Shown piece by piece: positions 1 to 12,353 of a stretch of DNA of 35,831 nucleotides. The notes under the pieces were generated by a model that had not been told where the DNA came from, searched no databases, and worked only from the letters and a program-made list of their open reading frames with translations. The stretch is from Clostridium sp. C105KSO13 (GTDB lineage Bacteria > Bacillota > Clostridia > Lachnospirales > Lachnospiraceae): positions 1-35,831 of the forward strand of contig NZ_FBWL01000146.1 in NCBI RefSeq assembly GCF_001517425.1, read 5' to 3'. The first letter of the stretch is position 1; each line of letters opens with the position of its first letter. The translations under genes and the position numbers were made by a program.

Positions 1-161
1 AGAAAGAGTTATCCACCTCTTCTCCTGAATGTATTTACAGCATCCACATCAGGTGATTTTGAAAAAAATAAATTTCGTCATTTTAACGAAGAGATTTTTT
101 GGGGTTTATGCGGGTGTGAACAGTAACTTATATTGTTACTGTTCTCACGCTAACTTGTCAT
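1..161. other. Non-coding left edge
   Basis: I see no convincing gene in the first 206 bases. The stretch holds a perfect 10-bp inverted repeat (listed separately at 118-144) and a weak 5-bp hairpin near 75-91 (TTCGT/ACGAA) flanked by T-rich sequence on both strands. Together with the terminator at 162-206 it separates the guaB-amidase-peptidase unit from whatever lies to the left. Confidence 0.5.
118..144. repeat. Perfect 10-bp inverted repeat, 7-nt spacer
   Basis: GAACAGTAAC at 118-127 is mirrored exactly by GTTACTGTTC at 135-144. After one mismatch the arms continue for three more pairs. There is no T-run on either side, so it does not look like an intrinsic terminator. It could be a protein-binding operator for a gene left of the window, or an RNA hairpin. 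No known operator consensus is recognised. Confidence 0.6.
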
Positions 162-206
162 AAAAGAACCGATGGTTTAAACTAATCTCAGATTTAACCA
201 TCGGTT
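162..206 (-). terminator. Intrinsic terminator of the guaB-amidase-peptidase unit
   Basis: An 11-bp stem pairs AACCGATGGTT (167-177) with AACCATCGGTT (196-206). Read on the minus strand it is followed by CTTTTATG, a short U-rich tail. It lies about 180 nt past the stop of the M24 peptidase gene and is the first good terminator downstream of it. Confidence 0.7.
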
Positions 207-388
207 TCATGACTCAAACATTTGCAATATTCTTTTAAAAAAGTCATCCTCTTCTTTTTGCCGCATCATAAAAAACATGCTCATGCATTGACAAAGGTGG
301 TTCTCTGCAGGGTATGTACTCGTATTCCTCCAGAAGAATAAATAACAAGCATGCATGAAAAAGGAACTGCGCACTGCTGCTTTTGATC

Positions 389-1462
389 TTAGCCTATGAT
401 TCTCCATTTCTTGTCTACAAAGTTCAGCAGTTCATGGCCGTCTTCTGTTACAAGAACAAGGTCTTCGACACGGACGCCATATTTTCCTTCTATATAAATA
501 CCCGGTTCAATAGAGAAAATCATGCCTGGTTTTGCCACATTCTTGTTGATCGGACTTACATCACCGTATTCGTGGTCTTCCTGACCGATGAAGTGCCCGA
601 GACGAATCCGCCAGTATTCACTGTATCCGGCCTCGTCGATCAGATCTCTGGCCTGTGCATCAATATCGCAGAAACGTACACCCGGTCTGATCACTGCTTC
701 GGCCTTCTCAACAGCTGTACGAACCAGATCGTGGATCGCAGCCTGCTCTTCGTCAACGCTCTTGCAGTAAAACGTTCTTGTCATATCGGAGCAATATCCT
801 TTCCAGATACAGCCCATATCAATCAAAACACATTCGCCTGCTTTTAATGTTCGTGTCTCGCTTGGGGTATGGTGCTGGTCAGCTGCATTCGGTCCAAAGC
901 AGACGATCGTATCAAAGCTGACTCCGCTTGCTCCGGCTTTCAGGTATTCTTCGTCAATGAAATCTGCAATCTCTTTTTCTGACATACCCTCTTTGATGAA
1001 TGCGGCAGCTTTTTCCATCACACTATCATTGATGACAGATGCCTGCTTCATAATTGCTATTTCTTCTTCGTTCTTGACAGCACGTACATCATCGATACAG
1101 TCCGATCCCCAGATCGTCTTTAATTCCGGACAGCGCTCCTGAAGCGGAATTAAGAAACGTGCCGGCCATGTCTTGTCGATTCCCAATACACTCTTTGTGT
1201 CAATATGATCCATCAGAACGGCAATCTGATCATCCATGTCACTGAACCACACTTCCTCAAATCCGGTATCAGATACATAATACAGGTAATTCAAAAACAG
1301 CGTGTGTTTTCCGTTCGCCCGCAGCAGCAGTGCGTAAAGCCTCTCCCCCGGATTTACCATGATTCCGGTCAGAAAGCGGATGCTCAGCGGATCGGACAGT
1401 AATAACTGATCAAGTCCTTTCTCCTTCATTTTTTCCAATACGCGGTTGATTCTTTCGTTCAT
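389..1462 (-). CDS. M24 family Xaa-Pro peptidase (aminopeptidase P / prolidase type)
   Basis: This is a cytosolic metallopeptidase predicted to remove residues next to proline. The N-terminal creatinase-type domain (about residues 1-130) precedes the pita-bread catalytic domain. The dinuclear metal ligands are visible as Asp215 (VLIDMG), Asp226 (CSDMTRTF), His290 (LGHFIG), Glu319 (SIEPGIY) and Glu333 (VRVEDLV), so it should be active. Length, 357 residues, is normal for the family. A TTG two codons upstream is only 3 nt from AGGAGG. The ATG at 1462 sits 9 nt from it and is preferred. It is the last gene of the unit after guaB and the amidase. The exact substrate (dipeptide or longer peptide) cannot be read from sequence. 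Confidence 0.93.
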   Translation of the reverse strand: MNERINRVLEKMKEKGLDQLLLSDPLSIRFLTGIMVNPGERLYALLLRANGKHTLFLNYLYYVSDTGFEEVWFSDMDDQIAVLMDHIDTKSVLGIDKTWPARFLIPLQERCPELKTIWGSDCIDDVRAVKNEEEIAIMKQASVINDSVMEKAAAFIKEGMSEKEIADFIDEEYLKAGASGVSFDTIVCFGPNAADQHHTPSETRTLKAGECVLIDMGCIWKGYCSDMTRTFYCKSVDEEQAAIHDLVRTAVEKAEAVIRPGVRFCDIDAQARDLIDEAGYSEYWRIRLGHFIGQEDHEYGDVSPINKNVAKPGMIFSIEPGIYIEGKYGVRVEDLVLVTEDGHELLNFVDKKWRIIG

Positions 1463-1502
1463 GTTCAATATCCTCCTTTTAGTGTGAATCCTATTTTTTA
1501 TT

Positions 1503-3821
<2,319 letters not shown>

Positions 3822-3838
3822 ATATAGTGGGAAGTTTA

Positions 3839-5768
<1,930 letters not shown>

Positions 5769-5796
5769 TATAATTCCTCCTTGATTTTTGTTTCTA

Positions 5797-5823
5797 TTAG
5801 CACTCTTTTCTTTTGAGTGCTAA
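5797..5823 (-). promoter_or_regulatory. CIRCE operator (HrcA site)
   Basis: TTAGCACTC (5797-5805), a 9-nt spacer and GAGTGCTAA (5815-5823) match the CIRCE consensus perfectly. It lies at about +7 to +33 of the groES transcript, the usual place for HrcA repression. A further half-site TAGCACTC occurs upstream at 5840-5847. Confidence 0.97.
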
Positions 5824-5835
5824 CTTCATAAATAT

Positions 5836-5864
5836 AAAATAGCACTCTGTTTTCAATTTGTCAA
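5836..5864 (-). promoter_or_regulatory. SigA-type promoter of groESL, overlapped by an extra CIRCE half-site
   Basis: TTGACA (5864-5859), 17 nt, then TATTTT (5841-5836) on the minus strand. The sequence TAGCACTC (5840-5847), eight of nine bases of a CIRCE half-site, overlaps the -10 box and the spacer. The predicted start is near 5829, just upstream of CIRCE. Confidence 0.75.
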
Positions 5865-5907
5865 CAGAGATTCCAAATTTTATATATAGTTTATAAAACT
5901 ACTTCTT

Positions 5908-6249
5908 TTACGAATCTGCTCCAAGTTTTCTCTTCATCGGACGTTTTATTTCTGATACACTATAAAAACCATTTTCAATTTTAAAAACTATCATACTTCC
6001 ATGCTCAGACTGAAAACGCTCCCTAACCGCCCCGGTACAATATAAGAGTTCCCTTTTCGTGGAGATATAACACTGATATTTTGCATCCAGTGAGATTGTG
6101 GTCAAGTCATCCTCCTTCAGCTGCAAGTATATGTAATCATCCTCCAGATCATACTTAAAAACCTGGCAGTGTCGAGCCGCATCATCAAAAATCACATCCG
6201 CCGATATTACTTTTTCCATCTGTAAATCTACCGAGTTTCCCTCATACAT
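5908..6249 (-). CDS. Conserved-looking hypothetical protein, 113 aa
   Basis: I do not recognise this protein. It is acidic in its first two thirds, has alternating hydrophobic and polar stretches typical of small beta-barrels (YDLEDDYIYLQLKEDD, YQCYISTKRELLYCTG), then a basic tail (KRPMKRKLG). The pattern recalls the N-terminal barrel of PilZ/YcgR-like proteins, but the c-di-GMP-binding RxxxR and (D/N)xSxxG motifs are not visible, so I do not assign that family. There is no signal peptide or membrane segment. A GGAGGTG box precedes the ATG. It lies 98 nt downstream of codY, with a hairpin between them, and upstream of the groES promoter, so it is probably the tail gene of the comM-dprA-topA-codY unit. 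Confidence 0.7.
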   Translation of the reverse strand: MYEGNSVDLQMEKVISADVIFDDAARHCQVFKYDLEDDYIYLQLKEDDLTTISLDAKYQCYISTKRELLYCTGAVRERFQSEHGSMIVFKIENGFYSVSEIKRPMKRKLGADS

Positions 6250-6279
6250 CTTTCTTCACCTCCACTTATTATCCTAAGA

Positions 6280-6305
6280 GAGGGTATCAGACATCTGATA
6301 CCCTC
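6280..6305. terminator. Strong hairpin between codY and the downstream small gene
   Basis: GAGGGTATCAG (6280-6290) pairs perfectly with CTGATACCCTC (6295-6305) around a 4-nt loop. Neither strand has a proper T-run after it, so termination is likely partial. It may instead be a processing or mRNA-stabilising hairpin that sets the downstream gene apart from codY. Confidence 0.45.
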
Positions 6306-6347
6306 CTGCTTACTTAGTCAAATTCAGCAACTGTAAAACCAGCTGCC

Positions 6348-7133
6348 TTATTTCTGTAAACGTTCTTTCTTAATATTTTCTAATTCAGTAAAAACATAAT
6401 CATTCAGAACCTTGATGTAAGTCCCTTTCATCCCTGAAGATCGTGACTCAATGACCCCGGCGCTCTCAAACTTTCTAAGGGCATTTACTATCACAGATCT
6501 GGTAATGCCTACGCGGTCCGCAATCTTGCTTGCCACAAGGATGCCCTCCACCCCATCCAGCTCATCAAAAATATGAACAATGGCTTCTAGCTCCGAGAAG
6601 GACAGTGTACTGATCGCAGACTGAACAATGTGCTCTTTTCTTGTCTCCTCCGCACTCTCTTCATTCACAGAGCGCAGCATCTCAAGTCCGACCACAGCGG
6701 TTCCATACTCACTCAATATAATATCATCAATCTCATAAATAGTATTCTGCTTATAAATAAACAGTGTGCCAAGACGCTCACCTGCAATGTCAATCGGTGT
6801 GATGATAGCCTGGTACCCCTTCACAGCCTCCGGGGAGAACCCAAGTGTCTCCAGATTCACATTCTCTTTTGTGGACAATATATTCAGCAAACGTTCATTT
6901 AGTATTGCATCAATATGTGCTCCCACAGATTCTGCCATCAGCTCTTTTATTACATTCACCTGACTGCATTTGCTTACACCGAGTATCTTTCCTTTTTTAC
7001 TTACTACAAGTACATTAGATTCCAATATTTCTGTTAAAACGTCACAAATATCATTAAAAATAACTTTACTGGAATTATTGTTATGCAGTAACTTATTGAT
7101 TTTTCTTGTCTTATCCAATAACTGTACGCTCAT
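6348..7133 (-). CDS. codY: GTP-sensing global regulator CodY
   Basis: CodY is the Firmicute regulator that, when bound to GTP and branched-chain amino acids, represses nutrient-acquisition and stationary-phase genes. The protein has 261 residues, the normal length. It carries the N-terminal GAF-like domain (about 1-155), a linker helix, and the conserved winged-helix DNA-binding domain (about 180-245) with ASKIADRVGITRSVIVNALR. The ATG is preceded by GGAGG at 6 nt. It follows topA by 96 nt, and comM-dprA-topA-codY is a recurring order in clostridia. I did not find a convincing CodY box (AATTTTCWGAAAATT) in front of genes in this window. Confidence 0.97.
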   Translation of the reverse strand: MSVQLLDKTRKINKLLHNNNSSKVIFNDICDVLTEILESNVLVVSKKGKILGVSKCSQVNVIKELMAESVGAHIDAILNERLLNILSTKENVNLETLGFSPEAVKGYQAIITPIDIAGERLGTLFIYKQNTIYEIDDIILSEYGTAVVGLEMLRSVNEESAEETRKEHIVQSAISTLSFSELEAIVHIFDELDGVEGILVASKIADRVGITRSVIVNALRKFESAGVIESRSSGMKGTYIKVLNDYVFTELENIKKERLQK

Positions 7134-7229
7134 CGATTTCCTCCATACCTTATTGTGTATACAACTCGTTCCAAATCCTTTGATATAGACATGTTATCAT
7201 ACGACTTTGCAAATATCAATGACATTTTA

Positions 7230-9302
7230 TCAACTTTTTTTCAGGTTTCGGACATATCCACATTTTTCATTAGCACACACTAGTTTATTTCCCTTTTCCA
7301 CCATGTAGCTTCCACACTCCGGGCACTTTTCCTTGGACGGCTTCTGCCATGACATAAATTCACATTCCGGATTATTCTCACATCCATAATATCTTCTGCC
7401 TTTTTTGGTTTTTCGAATTACCACTTCTTTGCCACACAGTGGACACGGTACTCCTATTTTCTCCAGATAAGGCTTTGTATTCCTGCAGTCCGGGAAACCT
7501 GGGCATGCTAGGAATTTTCCATGAGGGCCGTACTTAATGACCATATTGCGGCCACACTCTTCACAGATCACATCAGTAACTTCATCTTCTATTTTTACAC
7601 TTTCCAGTTCCTTCTCGGCAACCTCCACCGCCTCGTTCAAATCCGGATAAAAGTTTCGGATAACTTCTTTCCATGGTACCTTTCCTTCTGCCACCATGTC
7701 CAAAAGGCCTTCCATATTGGCAGTAAAGTTCTCATCTACAATACTGGGAAATGAGTACTTCATAATATTATTTACCACTTCTCCGATTTCCGTAAGGTAA
7801 AGATTCTTTGCCTCTTTCGTAACATACCGGCGCCCCAAAATTGTGGAAATCGTAGGTGCATACGTACTCGGCCTTCCAATCCCCAGCTCTTCCATGGTCT
7901 TAACCAGCGCTGCCTCCGTAAAATGAGCAGGAGGCTGTGTGAAATGCTGTTTTGTATCAAACGCATCTTTCGTAAGGCGGGAATCCATGTTCAGCCCATT
8001 TACCAGAACGTTGCTTTCTTCTTTTTCTTCGTCTGCCTCTGTATAAACTGTACGGAAACCTTCAAATGCTATCTTGGATGTAGCAACCGTAAAACGGTAC
8101 TCTCCGGCACCGATTTTTACAGAAACTGTCTCGTATTTCGCCGGCTGCATTCTGCTGGCTGTGAATCGTCTCCATATGAGCTGATACAGACGGAACTGAT
8201 CCCGGGAAAGAGATTCCTTCAATGATGCGGGAGTCCTGCTGATGTCTGTAGGGCGAATCGCCTCATGGGCATCCTGAATCTTTTTTTCAGTCTTTTTGGG
8301 ACCTGGCCCTTTTGACACATACTCTTTTCCATAATTTTCTACTATATATTGTCTGGCGCTCTCGTCTGCCTCATCAGAGACTCTTGTGGAATCTGTACGC
8401 AGATAGGTGATCACACCCACTGTTCCGCTGCCTTTAATATCAATACCCTCATAAAGCTGCTGTGCAATGCGCATAGTCTTCTGAGTTCCGAAATTCAATG
8501 CTTTTGCAGCCTCCTGCTGAAGTGTACTCGTTGTAAACGGAAAAGGGGCCTTGCGGATGCGCTCTCCCTTTTTTATATCTGTGATCTTGTAATCTTCTTT
8601 GTCTATAGTTTTAATAATCTTATCTAGTTCTTCTTTGGATGAAATGGTTTCTTTCTGCTTATCCGTACCATAGAATCTGGCTTTAAGGAGTCGCTTTTCC
8701 CCTTTCACTTTTAATATAACATCTAATGTCCAGTATTCTTCCGGAATAAATGCATCGATTTCAGCTTCTCTGTCGGCTACGAGACGCAGAGCCACAGACT
8801 GTACTCTTCCGGCGCTTAGGCCTCGCTTCACCTTAACCCAGAGAACAGGGCTGATACGATAACCTACCATCCTGTCCAGAACACGGCGGGCCTGCTGGGC
8901 ATCCACCAGGTTCATATCTATCTCGCGCGGTGCTTTTAAAGAAGCTTTCACGGCTTTTTTTGTAATTTCATTGAATGTGATACGGTTCATTTTCTTTTCA
9001 TCCAGCTTTAAGGCCGCTGCCAGATGCCAGGAGATTGCTTCTCCCTCCCGGTCAGGGTCAGTTGCAAGATAAACTTTATCTGCTTTTCTGGCCTCCTTGC
9101 GTAGATTGGCAAGAATATCTCCTTTTCCCCGGATTGTAATATACTTTGGCTCATAGTCATTCTCTATGTCTATTCCCAGCTGACTTTTAGGCAGATCACG
9201 GACATGCCCATTCGATGCTGCCACCGAATAATTGCTTCCCAGGAACTTTTTAATTGTCTTCACCTTTGCCGGCGACTCCACAATAACCAGATAATGTGCC
9301 AT
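7230..9302 (-). CDS. topA: DNA topoisomerase I (type IA)
   Basis: TopA relaxes negatively supercoiled DNA by single-strand passage. The TOPRIM domain is at the N-terminus (LVIVESPAKV; later TDPDREGEAI), the catalytic tyrosine lies in GVITYLRTDSTR, and the C-terminus carries three four-cysteine zinc modules (CEECG to CPGFPDC, CPLCG to CENNPEC, CPECG to CANEKC). Starting at the ATG at 9302, 17 codons inside the longest frame, gives MAHYLVIVESPA, the family N-terminus, preceded by AGAGG. That makes 690 residues, a normal size. It lies 91 nt after dprA and ahead of codY. Confidence 0.98.
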   Translation of the reverse strand: MAHYLVIVESPAKVKTIKKFLGSNYSVAASNGHVRDLPKSQLGIDIENDYEPKYITIRGKGDILANLRKEARKADKVYLATDPDREGEAISWHLAAALKLDEKKMNRITFNEITKKAVKASLKAPREIDMNLVDAQQARRVLDRMVGYRISPVLWVKVKRGLSAGRVQSVALRLVADREAEIDAFIPEEYWTLDVILKVKGEKRLLKARFYGTDKQKETISSKEELDKIIKTIDKEDYKITDIKKGERIRKAPFPFTTSTLQQEAAKALNFGTQKTMRIAQQLYEGIDIKGSGTVGVITYLRTDSTRVSDEADESARQYIVENYGKEYVSKGPGPKKTEKKIQDAHEAIRPTDISRTPASLKESLSRDQFRLYQLIWRRFTASRMQPAKYETVSVKIGAGEYRFTVATSKIAFEGFRTVYTEADEEKEESNVLVNGLNMDSRLTKDAFDTKQHFTQPPAHFTEAALVKTMEELGIGRPSTYAPTISTILGRRYVTKEAKNLYLTEIGEVVNNIMKYSFPSIVDENFTANMEGLLDMVAEGKVPWKEVIRNFYPDLNEAVEVAEKELESVKIEDEVTDVICEECGRNMVIKYGPHGKFLACPGFPDCRNTKPYLEKIGVPCPLCGKEVVIRKTKKGRRYYGCENNPECEFMSWQKPSKEKCPECGSYMVEKGNKLVCANEKCGYVRNLKKS

Positions 9303-9393
9303 AAAAACCTCTTTCTTTCCACACTTAACTAAATATCTTTGTCTATATTTCATTCAGCAGCTAAACTGCAGAGACCCTATAACGGTGCTTTCG

Positions 9394-10473
9394 CTATAAG
9401 GTCACATAATAATTCTTTGATACTTCTTTTATGTATCCTTGCAATTCCAGTGATACCAGCTTCTCCAGCAGTTCTCCCGGCGGCAAAGCCGTTTCTTCGG
9501 CAAGCTTACTGAAGTTCTTCGGATACGGGCAAAGTCGACTATACACCATATTTTCTCCAGTTTCAAGCACTTTTTTATTTTTACCACCTTTCTTCTCTGA
9601 AGAAAAAGGGGAAATTTCCAGATCCTCCAGCAGTTTTTCCGGTGATAAAAGAATGCCTGCCCCCTGGCTTATGAGCTGATTGCAGCCCCGGCTCAGACTG
9701 CTGTTTACAGGGCCCGGAAGGGCATAGATGTCTCGTCCCTGCTCCAAAGCCATATCTGACGTGATCAGAGAACCGCTTCTCTTTCCGGCCTCCATGATAA
9801 GAACAACATCTGACAGCCCACTGATGATTCTGTTCCTTCGCGGAAAGTTATAAGCAGCCGGAGGTGTTCCTGGCGGAAACTCCGACAAAATCCCCCCTTG
9901 CTGCTCCAAAATATCTGTATATAACCCAATATGCTCCCTCGGATAACAGATATCTACACCACAGCCCAGCACAGCGTATGTAATTCCCTTTCCCAACAGC
10001 GCCCCTCGGTGCCCGGCCCCGTCGATCCCACGTGCCATCCCACTGATGATAGTTATACCGCACTGTGCCAACTTTTCTCCATATTCCAGAGCATATTTTT
10101 CTCCATAGTGGGTGCACCGTCTGGCTCCTACGATCGCCACTGTCTTTTTTGTTTTCTCCGGCACCGATCCCCTGACATAAAGGGCATATGGGGGCGTTGG
10201 GATCTCACGGAGTTTCTCCGGGAATTCTGCAGAAAACCATGGGATAAACCGGATAGATTTCTTGTTCAAGACAGCATAAAGCATATCTGGGTTCCGTGAT
10301 TTTTTCGCCTGCATAATTGTATTGATATCCTGTTCATTTAAGAACCCCATTTTATTTAATTTTGTTTCTTCTATATAAAATATGTCCTTTGCAGTCCCCA
10401 TGTATTCTCTCAAAAGATACTTTTTTCTATCGTTTAAGCTTGTAATCTGTGCAAACCAGTATTCATACTTCAT
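9394..10473 (-). CDS. dprA: DNA-processing protein DprA
   Basis: DprA protects incoming single-stranded DNA and loads RecA during natural transformation, and it is also widespread in non-competent clostridia. The order is an N-terminal helical region, then the Rossmann fold (about 105-300) with VAIVGARRCTHYG, SGMARGIDGAGHRGAL, EAGKRSGSLIT and YALPGPVN, then a C-terminal winged-helix-like segment (about 305-359). Length is normal. The ATG is preceded by AAGGTG inside the last codons of comM, whose stop is only 4 nt away, so the two are translationally linked. Combined with comM it suggests DNA uptake or recombination capacity, although no comE-type uptake genes are in view. Confidence 0.95.
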   Translation of the reverse strand: MKYEYWFAQITSLNDRKKYLLREYMGTAKDIFYIEETKLNKMGFLNEQDINTIMQAKKSRNPDMLYAVLNKKSIRFIPWFSAEFPEKLREIPTPPYALYVRGSVPEKTKKTVAIVGARRCTHYGEKYALEYGEKLAQCGITIISGMARGIDGAGHRGALLGKGITYAVLGCGVDICYPREHIGLYTDILEQQGGILSEFPPGTPPAAYNFPRRNRIISGLSDVVLIMEAGKRSGSLITSDMALEQGRDIYALPGPVNSSLSRGCNQLISQGAGILLSPEKLLEDLEISPFSSEKKGGKNKKVLETGENMVYSRLCPYPKNFSKLAEETALPPGELLEKLVSLELQGYIKEVSKNYYVTL

Positions 10474-10477
10474 TTGT

Positions 10478-12010
10478 TCACCTTCCCCAGTATTTTTTAT
10501 CTATTGTACGGTATCCTATGGCCTCTTTTATATGTTTTGTACAAATTCTTTCTGCTCGATCCAGGTCAGCAATTGTCCTTGATACTTTCAATATCTTGTG
10601 ATACGTTCTTGCCGTAAGGCCGAGAGCTGTAAATGCCTGTTCTATAAGCCGGCTTTCTTCCTTTCCCAGCCTGCAGTATTTATCAAGTTCTTTTACCTCA
10701 AGCATAGCATTCGTGACAATCTCTGTGCCTTTATAACGCTCATTTTGAATCTTCCTTGCTTCGCACACTCTTTCTCTTATCTTTGAGGAACTTTCCTCTT
10801 TCTTTTTCACCGCGAGTGATTCATACGTTATCCTGGGAACCTCAACGCAGATCTCCAGGCGATCTAAAAAAGCCTGGCTTATTTTACCCAGGTAATTTTG
10901 GATTTGGCCGGGTGTACAGGTACAACGCTCCATGTCCGGATAACACCCACAGGGACAAGGGTTTAAAGCCGCCACAAGCATGAAATTTGCCGGGAACACG
11001 TAATTTCCGTGATTTCTGGATATGAGGATCTTATGTTCTTCCAGAGGCTCTCGAAGCACTTCCAGCACGGATCTCTGGAACTCAGGCAGCTCATCCAGAA
11101 ACAGCACGCCGCTGTGAGCCAGACTAATTTCTCCCGGTGTCGGAATCCGTCCACCGCCTATCAGTGCAGCCCTTGTGGCAGTATGGTGCACATTTCTAAA
11201 GGGCCGCTGCCGAATCAACGGATATTTTGTATCAATCCGTCCCGTAATACTGTATATCTTCGTAATCTCCATGCTTTCTTCCATTGTCATGGGAGGCAGG
11301 ATACCGGGAATTCGCTTCGCCGCCATAGATTTCCCACTGCCGGGAGGTCCTATGAGGAGTAGATTATGTCCTCCTGCAACCGCTACTTCCACAGCTCTTT
11401 TTATTGTTTCCTGTCCACAGATGTCACTATAATCCGGTACCTCTTTTATGCAGGAATTCACTTTATCATCCGGATAAGGCTCCGGCTCTAACGCAATATC
11501 TCCCGACAAAAATCCCAATACCTCTGTCAGATTCCCTGCCCCTATGACACAAATCCCCTCCACAAGTGCTCCCTCTGCTGCATTTCCTTTCGGGACTATG
11601 CAAAAGGGAACCCCCGCATCTCTGGCTTCCAATACAATGGGAAGAATTCCCGGCACCTCCTGAATGCACCCGTCAAGTCCTAATTCCCCTACGATGAGGG
11701 CATTTCTAACACACCTCTCCCTGATCTGCCCCAGAGAAACCAAGATAGACACCGCAATTGGCAAATCAAAGGCAGCTCCTCTCTTTCGCATGGTGGCAGG
11801 TGAAAGATTAATCACCGTCTTCTTCGCCGGGTAGTCCAGACCGGAATTCTTAATGGCTGTTTTCACCCGTTCTGCCGCCTCCTTTACCTCCGAAGAAAGA
11901 TACCCCACCATATGGAACCCAGGCAGCCCGTTGCTCACATCTGCCTCCACATTAACAAACTCCACCTTCAGCCCCTGGATAGAGGCCGATAACACTGTGC
12001 TGAAACTCAT
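10478..12010 (-). CDS. comM: ComM/YifB family AAA+ ATPase (Mg-chelatase-like)
   Basis: ComM is a hexameric helicase that promotes branch migration when single-stranded DNA is integrated. The N-terminal domain typical of the family (about 1-170) is followed by the AAA+ domain with Walker A GPPGSGKS (221-228), Walker B GVLFLDELPEF, and the cysteine-rich insert CPCGCYPDMERCTC. A C-terminal Mg_chelatase_C segment ends the protein. The length of 510 is normal. It is the first gene of the comM-dprA-topA-codY unit. A near-consensus promoter lies about 170 nt upstream, and the intervening leader contains two hairpins. Confidence 0.95.
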   Translation of the reverse strand: MSFSTVLSASIQGLKVEFVNVEADVSNGLPGFHMVGYLSSEVKEAAERVKTAIKNSGLDYPAKKTVINLSPATMRKRGAAFDLPIAVSILVSLGQIRERCVRNALIVGELGLDGCIQEVPGILPIVLEARDAGVPFCIVPKGNAAEGALVEGICVIGAGNLTEVLGFLSGDIALEPEPYPDDKVNSCIKEVPDYSDICGQETIKRAVEVAVAGGHNLLLIGPPGSGKSMAAKRIPGILPPMTMEESMEITKIYSITGRIDTKYPLIRQRPFRNVHHTATRAALIGGGRIPTPGEISLAHSGVLFLDELPEFQRSVLEVLREPLEEHKILISRNHGNYVFPANFMLVAALNPCPCGCYPDMERCTCTPGQIQNYLGKISQAFLDRLEICVEVPRITYESLAVKKKEESSSKIRERVCEARKIQNERYKGTEIVTNAMLEVKELDKYCRLGKEESRLIEQAFTALGLTARTYHKILKVSRTIADLDRAERICTKHIKEAIGYRTIDKKYWGR

Positions 12011-12134
12011 TCACGCACCCCTTTCCTAAATAGTTACTTTCGGAGGACATATGCAATCCTGTCCTCATAAATAGTTTGAAAAACATGGCCGATTCGGCCT
12101 GATTTGATAATTCCGGAAAAGACTTTCCAGGAGA
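12011..12134 (-). promoter_or_regulatory. Leader of comM with two hairpins, one terminator-like
   Basis: Reading on the minus strand from the promoter at 12208-12180, the leader first forms GGCCG-AAT-CGGCC (12099-12087) followed by ATGTTTTT (to 12079), a compact terminator-like structure. Next comes a 7-bp inverted repeat, GAGGACA/TGTCCTC (12066-12060 with 12049-12043). The comM ATG follows at 12010. This arrangement could attenuate expression. I see no leader peptide or known riboswitch. Confidence 0.4.
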
Positions 12135-12179
12135 ATGATGGACATATTTATTTCATGTCAGCCCGTCTTCTTAAAACAT

Positions 12180-12208
12180 ATATTATCCCACATAAGTAGT
12201 TGTGTCAA
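12180..12208 (-). promoter_or_regulatory. Strong SigA-type promoter of comM-dprA-topA-codY
   Basis: TTGACA (12208-12203), a 17-nt spacer, then TAATAT (12185-12180) on the minus strand. Five or six of six bases match consensus in each box. The predicted start is near 12173, giving a leader of about 160 nt before comM. Confidence 0.75.
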
Positions 12209-12296
12209 TCAATTCTTATCAACCGTTTGTAAGGAAAAAATATTCACAAACCGCCCTTGCCAAGCTCGCCCTCATGTCCTTTTTTTCGATGGAAAA

Positions 12297-12325
12297 GCAC
12301 AATTTCCGCAATTTCCACATAGACT
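12297..12325 (+). promoter_or_regulatory. Candidate SigE-type promoter of sigK
   Basis: CATAGACT (12318-12325) matches the SigE -10 consensus CATACA-T at most positions. GCACAATT (12297-12304) sits 13 nt upstream in the -35 place, a weaker match. A start near 12332 would place the ribosome-binding site AGAGGTG about 10 nt and the TTG about 22 nt into the message. sigK is normally transcribed by SigE in the mother cell, so the context fits. Confidence 0.4.
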
Positions 12326-12353
12326 ATATCAAATGTGCTTAGAGGTGCTCTTC

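Noticed and set aside
207-407. A 66-codon minus-strand open frame after the M24 peptidase gene, whose stop abuts the terminator
   Set aside because: Its start lies inside the peptidase gene without a ribosome-binding site, and the composition (many Cys, His, Phe and Met) does not look like a stable protein. The abutting terminator is the only support. A shorter product from about residue 42 also lacks a ribosome-binding site.
383-847. A 154-codon plus-strand open frame opposite the peptidase gene
   Set aside because: It is the mirror of a gene with all M24 catalytic residues and has no ribosome-binding site or family features. The same applies to the other long plus-strand frames opposite real genes.
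12085-12099. Similarity of the comM leader hairpin (CATGGCCGATTCGGCC) to the hairpin of the tandem duplication near 14219 (CATGGCCGAATGGCC)
   Set aside because: Only about nine bases are shared before the sequences differ, and GGCC palindromes recur by chance. I do not call it a dispersed repeat.
12135-12353. An N-terminal extension of about 73 residues for SigK, possibly a long pro-sequence
   Set aside because: The extension has no ribosome-binding site, resembles no SigK pro-sequence and overlaps the divergent comM promoter. The TTG at 12354 is better placed.
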